NCBI GenBank assembly: GCA_022606425.2
Contig: JAHDVF020000240.1
Location: 2,170,001-2,234,000, forward strand
DNA length: 64,000 nucleotides
From: Lepidostoma basale
Taxonomy: Eukaryota; Arthropoda; Insecta; Trichoptera; Lepidostomatidae
Reading direction: 5' to 3'
Part shown: in pieces, positions 8,946-17,559 of the stretch
Layout of the letters: every line of letters begins with the position of its first letter
How positions within the stretch are numbered: position 1 is the first letter of the stretch
The notes under the pieces: model-generated
What the model saw: only the letters and a program-made list of their open reading frames with translations
Told to the model about the DNA's origin: nothing
Databases searched by the model: none
Translations under genes and position numbers: made by a program

Positions 8946-9480
8946 AAAACTTAATCATCACGCCGTTTCTTTGAAAGGATAGACAGAGAAGATGGACCGC
9001 CATACTGCTCTGTCCTGGCATACCTCTCTAGCTTTCTCTACATTCATTATCGTACCATGTACGCTCGTCGATTTTTCCGACTTAAAGGCGGGCCACACTG
9101 TTTTAAACAAGCTCTCCACATCGGTCTCCACCGGCGGCTTAAAACTGTGTAGACACTTGTTTGAAACCAAAATTCGTGGACGGACGCGCGTTTAAACACG
9201 CATTCCACGTATGGAGAGCTTGTTTACAACAGTGTGTGGACGCTACACCAGCCGTGGGCTCCACAGCTCTCCACCAAGGTCACCCCTGTGGAGAGTTTGT
9301 TTCAAACAGTGTGGCACGGCTTTCAGAATGCATCATGGCCATGCGATGCTTTCCTCGGTCTTCCACGGTTCTATTTCCTCTCACACTGCTTGTTTACAAC
9401 ATTGTAACCATTCTTCTCTCGTTCATTTGTTCCATATGTCCAAACCATCTCAAGGGTTCGTTTTGAATTTTACTTATGAT
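8946..9480 (-). mobile_element. LINE-A fragment interrupted by a MITE
   Basis: Reverse LINE-A end at 8955-9088 (CATCACGCCGTTTC, GATGGACCGCC) resumes at about 9335-9450 (TTTCCTCGGTCTTCC, CCATATGTCCAAACCATC). The intervening 240 bp is a separate inverted-repeat element. Confidence 0.8.
9089..9333. mobile_element. MITE with about 36-bp inverted ends in LINE-A
   Basis: The left end GCCACACTGTTTTAAACA and right end TGTTTCAAACAGTGTGGC are inverted repeats that extend into CTCTCCAC/GTGGAGAG. It is GC-richer than the host and has no transposase frame. The superfamily is uncertain because the TSD is masked by the similarity of the end to the target. Confidence 0.7.
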
Positions 9481-9597
9481 CCAATCAATTGATGCATTCT
9501 TACATTATTTGCTTAACTTTATTATTTAAGTAAATAAAATTTTCCAAAAAGACCTTTCGCTAAAAATATTTATAAATTATATTTTTTGTGCTTTTAT

Positions 9598-9830
9598 ATT
9601 TGAATTACTGATTGCTTCTTGAACAAATATGTAATACTCTATTTTAAATTATAACTGAAAACGTCCGTTTTCTAAAAGTTTGACCATAAACTTAATTTTG
9701 TTATTTGAAATTTCGTGGTAGAAGTTCATATTATCAAAATTTGATAGTGTCTTAGCAAAGCAAAATATGTTTTTCACATATTATAACAAAACTTCTATTA
9801 AACAAACATTTACACAATTTCTTTTTGTTT
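9598..9830. mobile_element. Degenerate family A palindrome A2
   Basis: The left outer arm (TTGCTTCTTGAACAAATATG, TCCGTTTTCTAAAAGTTT) and right arm (AACAAAACTTCTATTAAACA) are recognisable, but the GAAAC blocks are mutated. Confidence 0.6.
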
Positions 9831-10329
9831 GTTATATAATTTTCAATCAAATTTGGAAAAGTTATATAAAATATACTTTAAACACCCTTAAGACGGAAAA
9901 ACGGTTTGGAAAAGTTGTATAAAATAAACTTTAAATATTTAAAACATTCACAGAAAAAGCATTTATTTTATGATAAAAGCAAGGTTATATTTCTGGCAAA
10001 AATATGTATATAAATGAATAAACAATCTACTGCACTGCATAAATTCTAGCATACTCGTATACTATAAACAGCATACCAGGGGACAATAGTTGATTATTAA
10101 GGAACGGTATTTTTCTTATATGTCTTAGTAGAGAAGCAGTGGTGGCGGAGTAATCCTAAGATAGTTATAACATTATACTCTGAAAATCTTAAAGGTGAAA
10201 ATAATTTATTAAAACCAAGAAATCGAACCGTTGAATACATTGCATTTTATCTGTAACTAACAAATCATTACGATATTTTCTAGAGGATTAAGCAGAACTG
10301 TTGGACGGTCACATGCTTGTATCTAATAA
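9830..10329. other. AT-rich DNA without recognised feature
   Basis: A short local duplication around TGGAAAAGTTATATAAAATA (9855 and 9909) is the only structure seen. Confidence 0.4.
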
Positions 10330-10559
10330 CATACATAAAGATAATTAATACGAATGAAAACGTTTTCTGGAAATTTTATTATAATTTAAGAGAATGACCC
10401 GTCTAAGGAATTATCAATTTTACAGGAATTATTAATGCCTTAGACAGGCGAAACATGTCATTTTCATAAATTATAACAAAACCTCTAGGAAACAGACGTT
10501 TTAATTCGTAATAATTGTTAAATATTGAGTTTTACATCATTATTCAGGAAACAATAAAT
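10330..10559. mobile_element. Family A palindrome A3
   Basis: Both arms are present: GAAAACGTTTTCTGGAAATT on the left and AACCTCTAGGAAACAGACGT on the right. The sense GAAACATGTC block is at 10451-10460, but the antisense block has a deletion. Confidence 0.75.
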
Positions 10560-10808
10560 GAAGACTACAGGGGAAAAACAAGGAATGTCAGTTAAAATTC
10601 AAAATAAATGTAATAATGCCATCTAGCGGCATTTGCAAGTATCTATCCACAGTAAAATTTTCATATTCAAAAATCATGTGTGTCATCGACTATGGCCAGA
10701 TAATCGGTTGCTAATTGCTAAGAAATATACAGAATTTGATTAGCTTTATTCTCAATTTATTCAAATTAACCTTCTACTGACGTTCCTTGTTTTTCCCCTG
10801 TAGTCTTC
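10560..10808. mobile_element. MITE with 30-bp perfect-type TIRs and AAAT TSD
   Basis: Starts GAAGACTACAGGGGAAAAAC and ends with the complement GTTTTTCCCCTGTAGTCTTC; pairing continues through AAGGAATGTCAGT with one mismatch. AAAT flanks both sides (10556-10559, 10809-10812). It is 249 bp with no open frame and inserted at the end of palindrome A3. Confidence 0.8.
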
Positions 10809-11036
10809 AAATGCATATAGATATTTATGTTAGCTTACAACATGACTTACCAACCTCATATGAGTAAGCAGAAAAATAGTTACCACACCGTTCTTTCCCG
10901 ACATACTCCTCTTGCTTCCTAAACATTTATACATCGTTTCATGCTTTCACGTCGATCTCTCTGACTCTTCACATGGTTAGCATTTATTATAATAAGTGAT
11001 TTAACGTGCAGCGTTTATAAAAATAGTGATTTAAGT

Positions 11037-11300
11037 GACGATCTTCGTGGCCGAGTGGTAAGTGCATTGAATGCCACCCCGAAGGTTCCGGGTTCGATTC
11101 CCGGCGGGGGCAGTGTTTGTCACACTGCCATTGATCTGGTGCAAAATTCACGTGACAATAAAATGGGGATAGATTAGCTACCTATCATACGTCACGAGAA
11201 TCACTATGATAGCTATAATACCCTCTACATCGATTTGGCTCATGCTCTCATGATGCGAAGAGCGATTCAACAAAATAATAATAATAATAATAAATATTAA
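11037..11300 (+). mobile_element. SINE1, full length with AAT-repeat tail
   Basis: tRNA-like head: A-box GTGGCCGAGTGGTAAG (11047-11062) and B-box GGGTTCGATTCCCGG (11090-11104). The body has CACGTGACAATAAAATGG and the 3' end is a TAATAATAATAATAA tract. This is the tail subfamily with GCGAAGAGCGATTCAACAAA. The head folds tRNA-like, but the body and tail exclude a real tRNA gene. Confidence 0.85.
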
Positions 11301-11427
11301 TAATGATTGATCATGCCACATTTTCTTCCGTCTTTCTCTATTTAATATTCTGTTCATATCGTTAACGTATATTTAATTTACCATCCCATGTGTCCAAACC
11401 AAATTAATATACTTATTTTTAAAACTG

Positions 11428-11612
11428 TAATGAATAAACTGTGTTTTTGTATCACAATTGTATTTTATTTTATTTTAGGCGACAGCTGTTTCATCAACCT
11501 ATGTTGACATTGTAACACCTGATTAAGTCAACATTGGTTGATGAAACAGCTGTCGCGTAAAATAAAATAAAATACAATTGTGATACAAAAAACAATGTTT
11601 ATTCATTAACAG
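11428..11612. mobile_element. Family B palindrome B3
   Basis: Near-perfect outer arms: TGTATCACAATTGTATTTTA and its complement, closing on ACAGCTGT blocks at both sides of a 60-bp centre. Confidence 0.85.
11519..11554 (+). ncRNA. Hammerhead-like motif, family B (B3)
   Basis: CTGATTA (G8 changed to T), extra A, stem II GTCAAC-ATTG-GTTGAT, GAAA (11543-11546), CAGCTG, GTC. The stem II sequence differs from B4 but still pairs. The G8 change predicts loss of activity. Confidence 0.5.
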
Positions 11613-11639
11613 TTTTTCAAATGTTAAGGTATCATCTCG

Positions 11640-12054
11640 CTTTAATTTCCACCACATTTGGTATTCTATCATTTACAAATTTGAAAACATTTTTTTTTTG
11701 TGCTGGAATGAACATTTCATGAATTATTTTGCCATGAACGCCTCTGTATAGCGGTATATAAAGCCGAATGCAAATTCTAGAAACTGCCAGTAGTTAGCAG
11801 AATGGCAGCGAAGACTTACTTAGTAATTTTATGTAGTTATGCTCACGTGATGCGATAATTTAATGTCAATTATGTGGCATCTACAGATACACACAAGTGT
11901 ATGCGTACAGCAAGGATTTTAATACCACATTGGGAGGTATAAAATTAATCAATACTGCTCTATTATCAAAGAATTCTTACTGACTTACTAACCAGCACGC
12001 TGTTCTCTAGAGAGGTAGACAGAGATGATGGAACGCCATACTTTCTATCCTATG
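11640..12054. other. Non-repeat DNA with a TATA-type promoter candidate
   Basis: TATATAAAG at 11755-11763 is followed by a CCAGT at 11787-11791 and an ATG at 11802 opening MAAKTYLVILCSY, stopping at 11858. The spacing fits an insect core promoter with a short first coding exon. No strong splice donor is seen; chance remains possible. Confidence 0.3.
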
Positions 12055-12192
12055 ATAATAAAAATAATATGCTAACATTTAATGCGCCGTTTTTGTGATA
12101 TAATCACCTCAAGGGTGCATTAAGACGCGTTTTCAATTTAAAAATCTAAAGATGAACGCTGCATCTGATATTCGCGATCGGTTAGAAAGTAA
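12055..12192 (-). mobile_element. L2-like LINE 3' tail
   Basis: Complement of the L2 end at 52585-52712 and 62531-62683: ATTCGCGATCGGTT, AAGACGCGTTTT, GTGATATAATCACCTCAAGG and GCGCCGTTTTTG are all present, in reverse order relative to the plus-strand copies. Confidence 0.85.
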
Positions 12193-12364
12193 ATAAAATA
12201 AATTGTACCCGTTGGGTTTTATTTGGATACGAAATATGAAAAAGATAGGTTTTCAGCGTAGATCTGAAATCTGTCTATATATGAGAGAAGCTAACCTCCC
12301 AACCCCCCTCTTAATTATAATTGGTATTTATTTGTAAATTGGAATTTGAAACACAACACTATAT

Positions 12365-12768
12365 ATTTTCCAGTATAATTAATTCAATATCTTTATAAAA
12401 TAATAATAAAAATATTACATTATATACAGTTATATACTTATACCTGAAGATGGAGGTCACCTCCGAAACAGTGTCGTGTTTTAATATTTTTATTATTATT
12501 TTATAAAGATATTGAATAACCCAAAGTGGAAAATATACAATGTAAATGATACAAAACTTATTTAGGAGCATTCTGTTTTCAATGCAATGGAATTTAAATT
12601 GATTACAGCTAATATATTTAAAAATGATATTTGAAAAATTGAAACTTTTGTTTTTAATATTACCGAATTTAAATAAAATATGGAAGGAAAACCCTACAAA
12701 TATTAAATTATTTAAATATCACCTGTAATCAATTTAAATTCCAGTGAATTGGAAACAGATTGATCATA
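12365..12768. repeat. Two adjacent palindromes: E1 and a plain inverted repeat
   Basis: E1: AATATCTTTATAAAATAATA (12390s) is complementary to TATTATTTTATAAAGATATT (12497-12516) and encloses a hammerhead-like motif. Directly after it, GGAATTTAAATTGATTACAG (12587-12606) pairs with CTGTAATCAATTTAAATTCC (12724-12743), a further palindrome without hammerhead motif. Confidence 0.75.
12440..12479 (+). ncRNA. Hammerhead-like motif, family E (E1)
   Basis: CTGAAGA (12444-12450), extra T, stem II GGAGG-TCA-CCTCC (5 bp perfect), GAAA (12465-12468), CAGTG, GTC (12473-12475). Stem I is possible: ATAC before the core with GTGT after the cleavage site (one G-U pair). All core positions are intact. Confidence 0.7.
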
Positions 12769-12885
12769 AATAACCTATTGTAAAATAAATATTTTAATTC
12801 AGTAAATTTTACATAATTATTTAAATATTATTTTTGTATAGAATCGTGTTAACGATCAGGACTAACTTTAAAACAGTATCATCAC

Positions 12886-12919
12886 TCTGTCGATGGCAAC
12901 GAGCCTGGCGAAACCGGTC
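12886..12919 (+). ncRNA. Degraded hammerhead-like motif, family G (G1)
   Basis: TGTCGATGGCAACGAGCC precedes GGCGAAACCGGTC. The GAAAC and CCGG stem III are intact, but the CTGANGA box has lost A6 and stem II is mismatched. Confidence 0.4.
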
Positions 12920-13089
12920 GCTGTCGAAATAAAGACAAAATCGGAAGTAGTTAAAAACATCGTTTTATTTAATTATATTTATAAGTGTTCGATTAACATA
13001 GATTGTTATTAAACGACCAACGGAAAGAGGTAGGGTACTGAGTAGTGAATCGTTTTAAAAACGTTAGTTTAAAACAAATTTTAACTATC

Positions 13090-13335
13090 ACTCCAAATAA
13101 CTATTAGTTTTATAGGAAACCACTAAACCAAGCTAAGAGTGTTATTTACAGCCCTCTCGCTTGTGAGCGTGATCGGTTATCTAGAGACTCCGGTCCATTA
13201 TGTTAACTCCGCCCCATAAACCAAAATGTTTTCGGGTCCATTCGGACCGATTGAGATGAGGCAGGGTATCCCTTACCGCGAATCTCCCAGGGAGCGGTAT
13301 TCCGCGCACGTCTCCCATGGACCACAAATATTTAT
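13090..13335. other. GC-richer island
   Basis: 13190-13325 has balanced composition (GGGTCCATTCGGACCGAT is a small hairpin). The plus frame MFSGPFGPIEMRQGIPYRE is uninterrupted here, but no family is recognised and no splice pair is evident. Confidence 0.3.
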
Positions 13336-13489
13336 ATTTTATTTTATAGCGAGAGTTTGTTTTATGGACTTCTTTGCAGATTCTATTTTAACATACGTCT
13401 ATTGCAAAACTGTCTGCTGTATTTTGCTTTGAAATTTCAATTGGCACAAGAATTTCTTCAATTATATATTCGTCATACTTTGTGTTGTA

Positions 13490-14085
13490 AATGTTTTATT
13501 TATCATAAATGTCTACAAATATTGGATTTTACCCATTGCGGGTTAATCATTTTTACGGATTGATTGTATCTCAATAGAGATACAATCAATCCTTAAAAAT
13601 GAGATTGAGTCAATCCTCTATTGAGAAAAAATCAATCCTAAAAAATTATTAACCCGCAATGGGTAAAATCTAGTATTTGTCTACAAATATTGGTAACATT
13701 CAAGAAAAAAATAAAAACTGGTCCAAGTTTAAGCATAAAAAATGTAGAAGTATTCTCCTGGCGTTGTCTAGCAAATGTAGCCGTTCACATTGCATCAATA
13801 AAAAGATTTTCTGCTTAATGCTTACACTTATTCTTAATAGATGGCGATAGTGTAGATTGAACTAGTAACATGTGAAGTGTGGTGCAACATAGTAGCATAT
13901 ATACAACTTCCAAAAATTTGTCAGACGTGGTGTGTTCGTAAGAAGGGTGGAATGGGGAATGTTGTTAGCATAAAGCGATCGCTTAACCCAACCAATGACA
14001 GGTCATGAGTCCTGTAAACGCCTCGACCACCATATTCTGTTTCCAAAAAACAATTTGCATTTTCATCTCTATTGAGATACAATCA
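13490..14085 (-). mobile_element. Family D element D1
   Basis: A roughly 500-bp unit bounded by TTGTATCTCAATAGAGA-type ends. In minus orientation it holds a TTGGTTGGGTTAAGCGATCG block, a CCCCATTCCACC block, a TATATATG box and TTCAC 31 nt downstream, then ACCCATTGCGGGTTAAT. Near-palindromic ends are stacked at 13540-13670. No open frame. Other copies: 22850-23795, 51757-52866, 54935-55178, 56165-56435. Confidence 0.7.
13872..13903 (-). promoter_or_regulatory. TATA/initiator-like pair in family D1
   Basis: TATATATG (complement at 13896-13903) lies 31 nt upstream of the A in CTTCAC (complement at 13872-13877). The same pair recurs at the same spacing in D5 (56343-56375). Confidence 0.4.
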
Positions 14086-14089
14086 AGCT

Positions 14090-14440
14090 TTATTTCTCTT
14101 TTTCTTTTTTTATATATTCTTAGTATATACAACACTTACATTCAAAAAAATTAAATTACATAGACATGTTTCGGACAACCAGTCCTTCTTCAGTAGTACA
14201 TACATATTTTTATTATTATTTTATTGTTTTATTGTTTTAATTATAATTTTATTGTTTACATGATCTGACAGATATTATAAATATTTTTATTTATAAATTC
14301 TTTATAACATCTATCAGGTCATGTAAACAATTTTATAATATTTTAAATGTGTATCTTTATACTACGTAAATACTTTGAGTATACAACACTATGTTGGTGT
14401 TGTATATACAAAGTACATAAAAAAATAAAAAGGGAAATAA
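14090..14440. mobile_element. Family C palindrome C3 with nested palindrome
   Basis: Outer arms: AGTATATACAACACTTACA (14122-14140) against GGTGTTGTATATACAAAG (about 14395). The left arm holds an intact hammerhead-like motif. The centre is another palindrome (TGTTTACATGATCTGACAGA to TCTATCAGGTCATGTAAACA, 14250-14330) that seems to replace the right-hand motif. Confidence 0.7.
14163..14193 (-). ncRNA. Hammerhead-like motif, family C (C3)
   Basis: Identical in all core, stem II and stem III positions to the left motif of C1: CTGAAGA, A, GGAC-TGGTT-GTCC, GAAA, CATG, GTC. An independent copy of the same 31 nt argues for recent origin. Confidence 0.7.
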
Positions 14441-14499
14441 GAAGTTTAAATACAACTTAGAAATTTTAGATTTTTTTGAAGATCAATAAAATAAGTAAT

Positions 14500-14590
14500 G
14501 AGATAAGATGCCAAAGAGAACAAAGCTAGAGAGGTGTGTCAAAAAAGAGAAGTGTGGCGATCCATTATCTCTGCCCATAAGAAGAAACGA
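14500..14590 (+). mobile_element. LINE-A terminal fragment
   Basis: GCTAGAGAGGTGTGTCA and GTGTGGCGATCCATTATCTC are the near-3' LINE-A coding block; it is short and lacks the tail. Confidence 0.55.
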
Positions 14591-14849
14591 CTTGATTGGT
14601 TGATGTTGTTTTCTTTAATCAATTAAAAACTAACTAGTTGCAACCCGTGAAATATACACGGAAGTAAAGATTGATAATGTCAACATAGGTTGACGAAACG
14701 AATAAAATAAAAATGTGATACATAAAACAAACTTATTTTAATAGTCCCTTGTTTTGGCCGAAACACTATGATACTTCAACATTATTACTGTTAAAATTTA
14801 AAACACTGTTATAATATCACAATTTATTTGTATTCACTGAGAGTGTCGC

Positions 14850-14885
14850 GACAGCTGTTTCGCCAACCGATGTTGGCATCATCAG
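14850..14885 (-). ncRNA. Hammerhead-like motif, family B (B4 left), intact core
   Basis: Minus strand: CTGATGA, extra T, stem II GCCAAC-ATCG-GTTGGC (6 bp perfect), GAAA, CAGCTG palindrome, GTC. Every conserved catalytic residue is present. Flanking ACAC and GCGAC give only a weak stem I. Confidence 0.72.
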
Positions 14886-14916
14886 GTGTTACTATAAACT
14901 CAATTTATCGAAACAT

Positions 14917-14952
14917 CTGATGATGCCAACATCGGTTGGCGAAACAGCTGTT
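14917..14952 (+). ncRNA. Hammerhead-like motif, family B (B4 right), intact core
   Basis: CTGATGA (14917-14923), extra T, the same 6-bp stem II with ATCG loop, GAAA (14941-14944), CAGCTG, GTT triplet (14950-14952). GTT is an allowed GUH cleavage triplet. Confidence 0.7.
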
Positions 14953-15029
14953 GCGACGCTCTCAGTGTATAAAAAAAATTGTGGTATTATAGCAGTGTTT
15001 TTAATTTTAACAGTAAAATGTTTTATTTT

Positions 15030-15384
15030 AATTAACAATTTATAACGATTTTCTACCCTTTAAATACTTGTTCACTCTAAATTCATAATCACCAATAAGT
15101 TTGAGCTTTTAATGTAATTTTTTTTCGCACACTTTAAAAATCACAATTAACAAAACCAAATTGTTCTCCTTTCTCAAATCTTTGTTTTCTGCATCACTCT
15201 AATACAACAATAATCAGAAGATTATTCAAAATAATCCAGAAACTTCGGGCATGTCCATCATCCTCTTTCGCTCTCTTGTATTCAAAATACTCTCGTACTA
15301 TTTCTTGTAGACATTCTGGTTTTTGCCTATTTATATTATGATTTAGTATATATTAACGATGTAAATGGAACTAGAAATAAACGT
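15030..15384. other. AT-rich spacer
   Basis: No feature recognised. Confidence 0.4.
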
Positions 15385-15471
15385 AACGTCTCAATTTAAC
15401 GTATCATATGTTTCCGAGAAAACAGTGGATTATTTGTGAAGAAAAAAACAATATTCTAAACAACAACAAAC

Positions 15472-15672
15472 CATCACGCCGTTTCCCCGCAGGGGGTAGG
15501 CAGAGAGAATGGACCGCCAAACTACTCTATCCTGACACACTTCTCTAGCGTCGATCCTTCTGACTTCTTACATGACCAACCTTTAAAATTTGATTGATTT
15601 TTTCATGCTATATTTTCCTCGGTCTACTTCGACTCCGTACTCCATTTACATCGTTAGCGTATACTTTCTAAA
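15472..15672 (-). mobile_element. LINE-A 3' end, left arm of inverted duplication
   Basis: ACCATCACGCCGTTTCCCCG (tail side) through CCTCGGTCTACTTCGACTCC. Mirror of 16670-16860. Confidence 0.85.
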
Positions 15673-15719
15673 CATATTGATAAAATAAACTCAACAATGA
15701 ATGAAGAAAGAATTGTAAA

Positions 15720-15995
15720 AAAATATATGTTAACGATGTTAATGGAACTAGAAATAGAAGAAGACCGATGAAAACATGGCGCGATCAAATAAATCAAATA
15801 TTGAATGTCGGCCATGTGAGGAGTCAGATATATCGACGCGCGTACATGACAAGATGTATGAATATTGAGGAATCGAGAGAAATATGTCAGGTGGCAAAGT
15901 GTGGCAGTCCATTTTTTACCAGTAAAAAAGTGTGGCAGTCCATTTTTTCTGCCTATCCTTTCGGAGAGACGGCGTGATGATTAGTTTATTAGTAA
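15720..15995 (+). mobile_element. LINE-A 3' end
   Basis: Encodes RPMKTWRDQINQILNVGHVR, then TRCMNIEESREICQ and AYPFGETA stop. A local duplication of KVWQSIFS-type codons lies at 15897-15945. Mirrored in part by 16430-16600. Confidence 0.85.
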
Positions 15996-15999
15996 GTTA

Positions 16000-16414
16000 T
16001 ATTATTTTGTTGGCGAAACTTTTTATTTTAAAAAGTGTTTTTATTGTATGGAAAAAGTTTTTCAATCGGTATTTTTTATAAATTCCCAGCGCTCCTGAGT
16101 CTATGAGAAACCGCGAGCAAACCGGGTAAGGGTGTACCCACTATCCCGCCCCACCCATCGAATAAAACATTGTAAATTGTAATGTACCGCCATCAATACT
16201 AAAATTTGGAATTCACAAGAGAGCCCTACGTACCAAAACAGAGAGGAACTTATCTGCGTACGATTCCAATAATACAAAGTGCTTTTTCGAATTTTCCTCT
16301 TTATAGACTCACATAAGGACGATTATCGCTTGTTTGTGACCGGCTGCTTGAGCAGAGGCGGCTCGTTTAAAATGAAATACTTAAATACTATTACTATTTT
16401 AATAATCTTTAAGA
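16000..16414. other. Spacer of the inverted duplication
   Basis: Single-copy in the window; 16080-16160 is GC-richer (CCGGGTAAGGGTGTACCCAC). No coding signal recognised. Confidence 0.4.
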
Positions 16415-16429
16415 GCTAAAACGCTCGAC

Positions 16430-16600
16430 ATTCATATATCGTGTCATGCACGCGCGTCGATTTCTCTGACTTCTCACGTGGCCGACATTCAATATTTGAT
16501 TTATTTGATCGTGCTACGCTTTCCTCGATCTTCCTCTATTTCTAGTCGTATTTACATCGTTAACATATATACAATTCTTTCTTCATTCATTGTTGAGTTT
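16430..16600 (-). mobile_element. LINE-A fragment, right arm
   Basis: ATGCACGCGCGTCGATTTCT and CCTCGATCTTCCTCTATTTC are LINE-A in reverse; mirror of 15720-15860. Confidence 0.8.
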
Positions 16601-16669
16601 ATTTTATCAATATGTATTAATTTATTTATTATATAATTTATTTAGTATATAATTTATTTATTTTATCAA

Positions 16670-16860
16670 TATGATGTAAATGCAGTACGGAGTCGAAGTA
16701 GACCGAGGAAAATATGGCATGAAAAAATCAATCAAATTTTAAAGGTTGGTCATGTAAGAAGTTGGAAGAATCGACGCTTGAAAAGTGTCAGGATATAGTA
16801 GTGTGGCGGTCCATTCTCTCTGCCTACCCTTCCGGAGAAACGGCGTGATGGTTTGTTGTT
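16670..16860 (+). mobile_element. LINE-A 3' end, right arm
   Basis: CGAAGTAGACCGAGGAAAAT through GGAGAAACGGCGTGATGG, then TTTGTTGTTG instead of TTAG repeats. The same altered tail occurs, inverted, in the left arm. Confidence 0.85.
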
Positions 16861-16944
16861 GTTTAGAATATTGTTTTTTTCTTCACAAATAATTCACTGT
16901 TTTCTCGGAAACATTAAATTGAGACGATACGTTTGCTGTTTAAT

Positions 16945-17115
16945 TTAAAACACTGTTTTAATATCAAATTTCATTAATTTAGATTCTACGAAATCTTCGT
17001 GACAGCTGTTTTGCCAACTTATGTCAGGTATTATAATAAACTAGAGTTGTTTGACAAATTCAAAATATCTAAATTAATAAATGGTGATATTATCACAGTG
17101 TTTCAAATTAAACAA
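16945..17115. mobile_element. Family B palindrome, partly deleted
   Basis: ACACTGTTTTAATATCAAAT is mirrored near 17085 (GGTGATATTATCACAGTGTT). The antisense block GTGACAGCTGTTTTGCCAAC remains, but the right ACAGCTGT block is lost. Confidence 0.7.
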
Positions 17116-17117
17116 TT

Positions 17118-17390
17118 AATATATTTATTGTTTCTTGAACAACGATGTAAAACTCCATATTAAATTATTAATATGTATGAAAAACGATAGTTTTCATGGA
17201 GTTTTAATATAATATTTTTGTACGACATGCTTCGCCCTTCTAAGGCATTTTCAAATGTTGTTCATTTTCAAATTCACATTTTGAAAATGCCTTAGAAGGG
17301 CGAAACATGTCATACATAAATATTATAATAAAACTACTTGAAAAAAATCGTTTTTCATACATTTTAATAATTAAAACAGTTAATGATATG
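17118..17390. mobile_element. Family A palindrome A4
   Basis: Arms with TTGTTTCTTGAACAACGATG and GAAAAACGATAGTTTTCATG on the left and their complements on the right. Centre blocks TTCGCCCTTCTAAGGCATTT and AAATGCCTTAGAAGGGCGAA are exact complements, giving GAAACATGTC on the plus strand and GAAGCATGTC on the minus strand; the CTGATGA box is degraded to TTGAAAA. Confidence 0.8.
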
Positions 17391-17559
17391 AAATAAATAC
17401 ACAAAAAATCACTATTTTCATTATTATCGATATAAAAGTTTATTTATAAGTGTAATTTTAAAGAATATTCACGAGAGCCAATGGAATGTACATCCTACCC
17501 AAAAGTTAAGGGGCACTAAAACACGTGTATATTCGTATTTGACGAGTTGGAAAAGTTTA

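Larger units (their letters stand above)
14640..15030. mobile_element. Family B palindromes: fragment plus B4
   Basis: 14670-14745 is a partial B copy (TGTCAACATAGGTTGACGAA). B4 spans about 14742-15025: outer arms ACACTGTTATAATATCACAA and complement, inner arms CACTGAGAGTGTCGCGACAG and complement, with a short unique centre (14891-14910). Both strands keep an intact CTGATGA. Confidence 0.85.
15385..16945. repeat. 1.56-kb inverted duplication containing LINE-A ends
   Basis: The left arm (about 15385-15860) is the reverse complement of the right arm (about 16415-16945), including single-copy flank: GGATTATTTGTGAAGAAAAA on the left, its complement near 16882 on the right. Both arms contain two LINE-A pieces in the same relative order. 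The right arm has an extra AT-rich 50-bp block (16608-16665). The spacer is about 15860-16415. Confidence 0.85.

Noticed and set aside
11040..11112. A functional tRNA gene
   Set aside because: A and B boxes fit, but the same head heads several dispersed copies with an unrelated body and tail, so it is a SINE.
13540..13670. Endogenous virus or retroviral LTR from family D ends
   Set aside because: No gag, pol or env frame, no primer-binding site and no TG...CA ends could be shown; left as unclassified.
14850..14952. CRISPR-like or attachment-site palindromes
   Set aside because: No regular spacer array; units are dispersed, of several families and carry ribozyme-type cores in eukaryotic repeat DNA.
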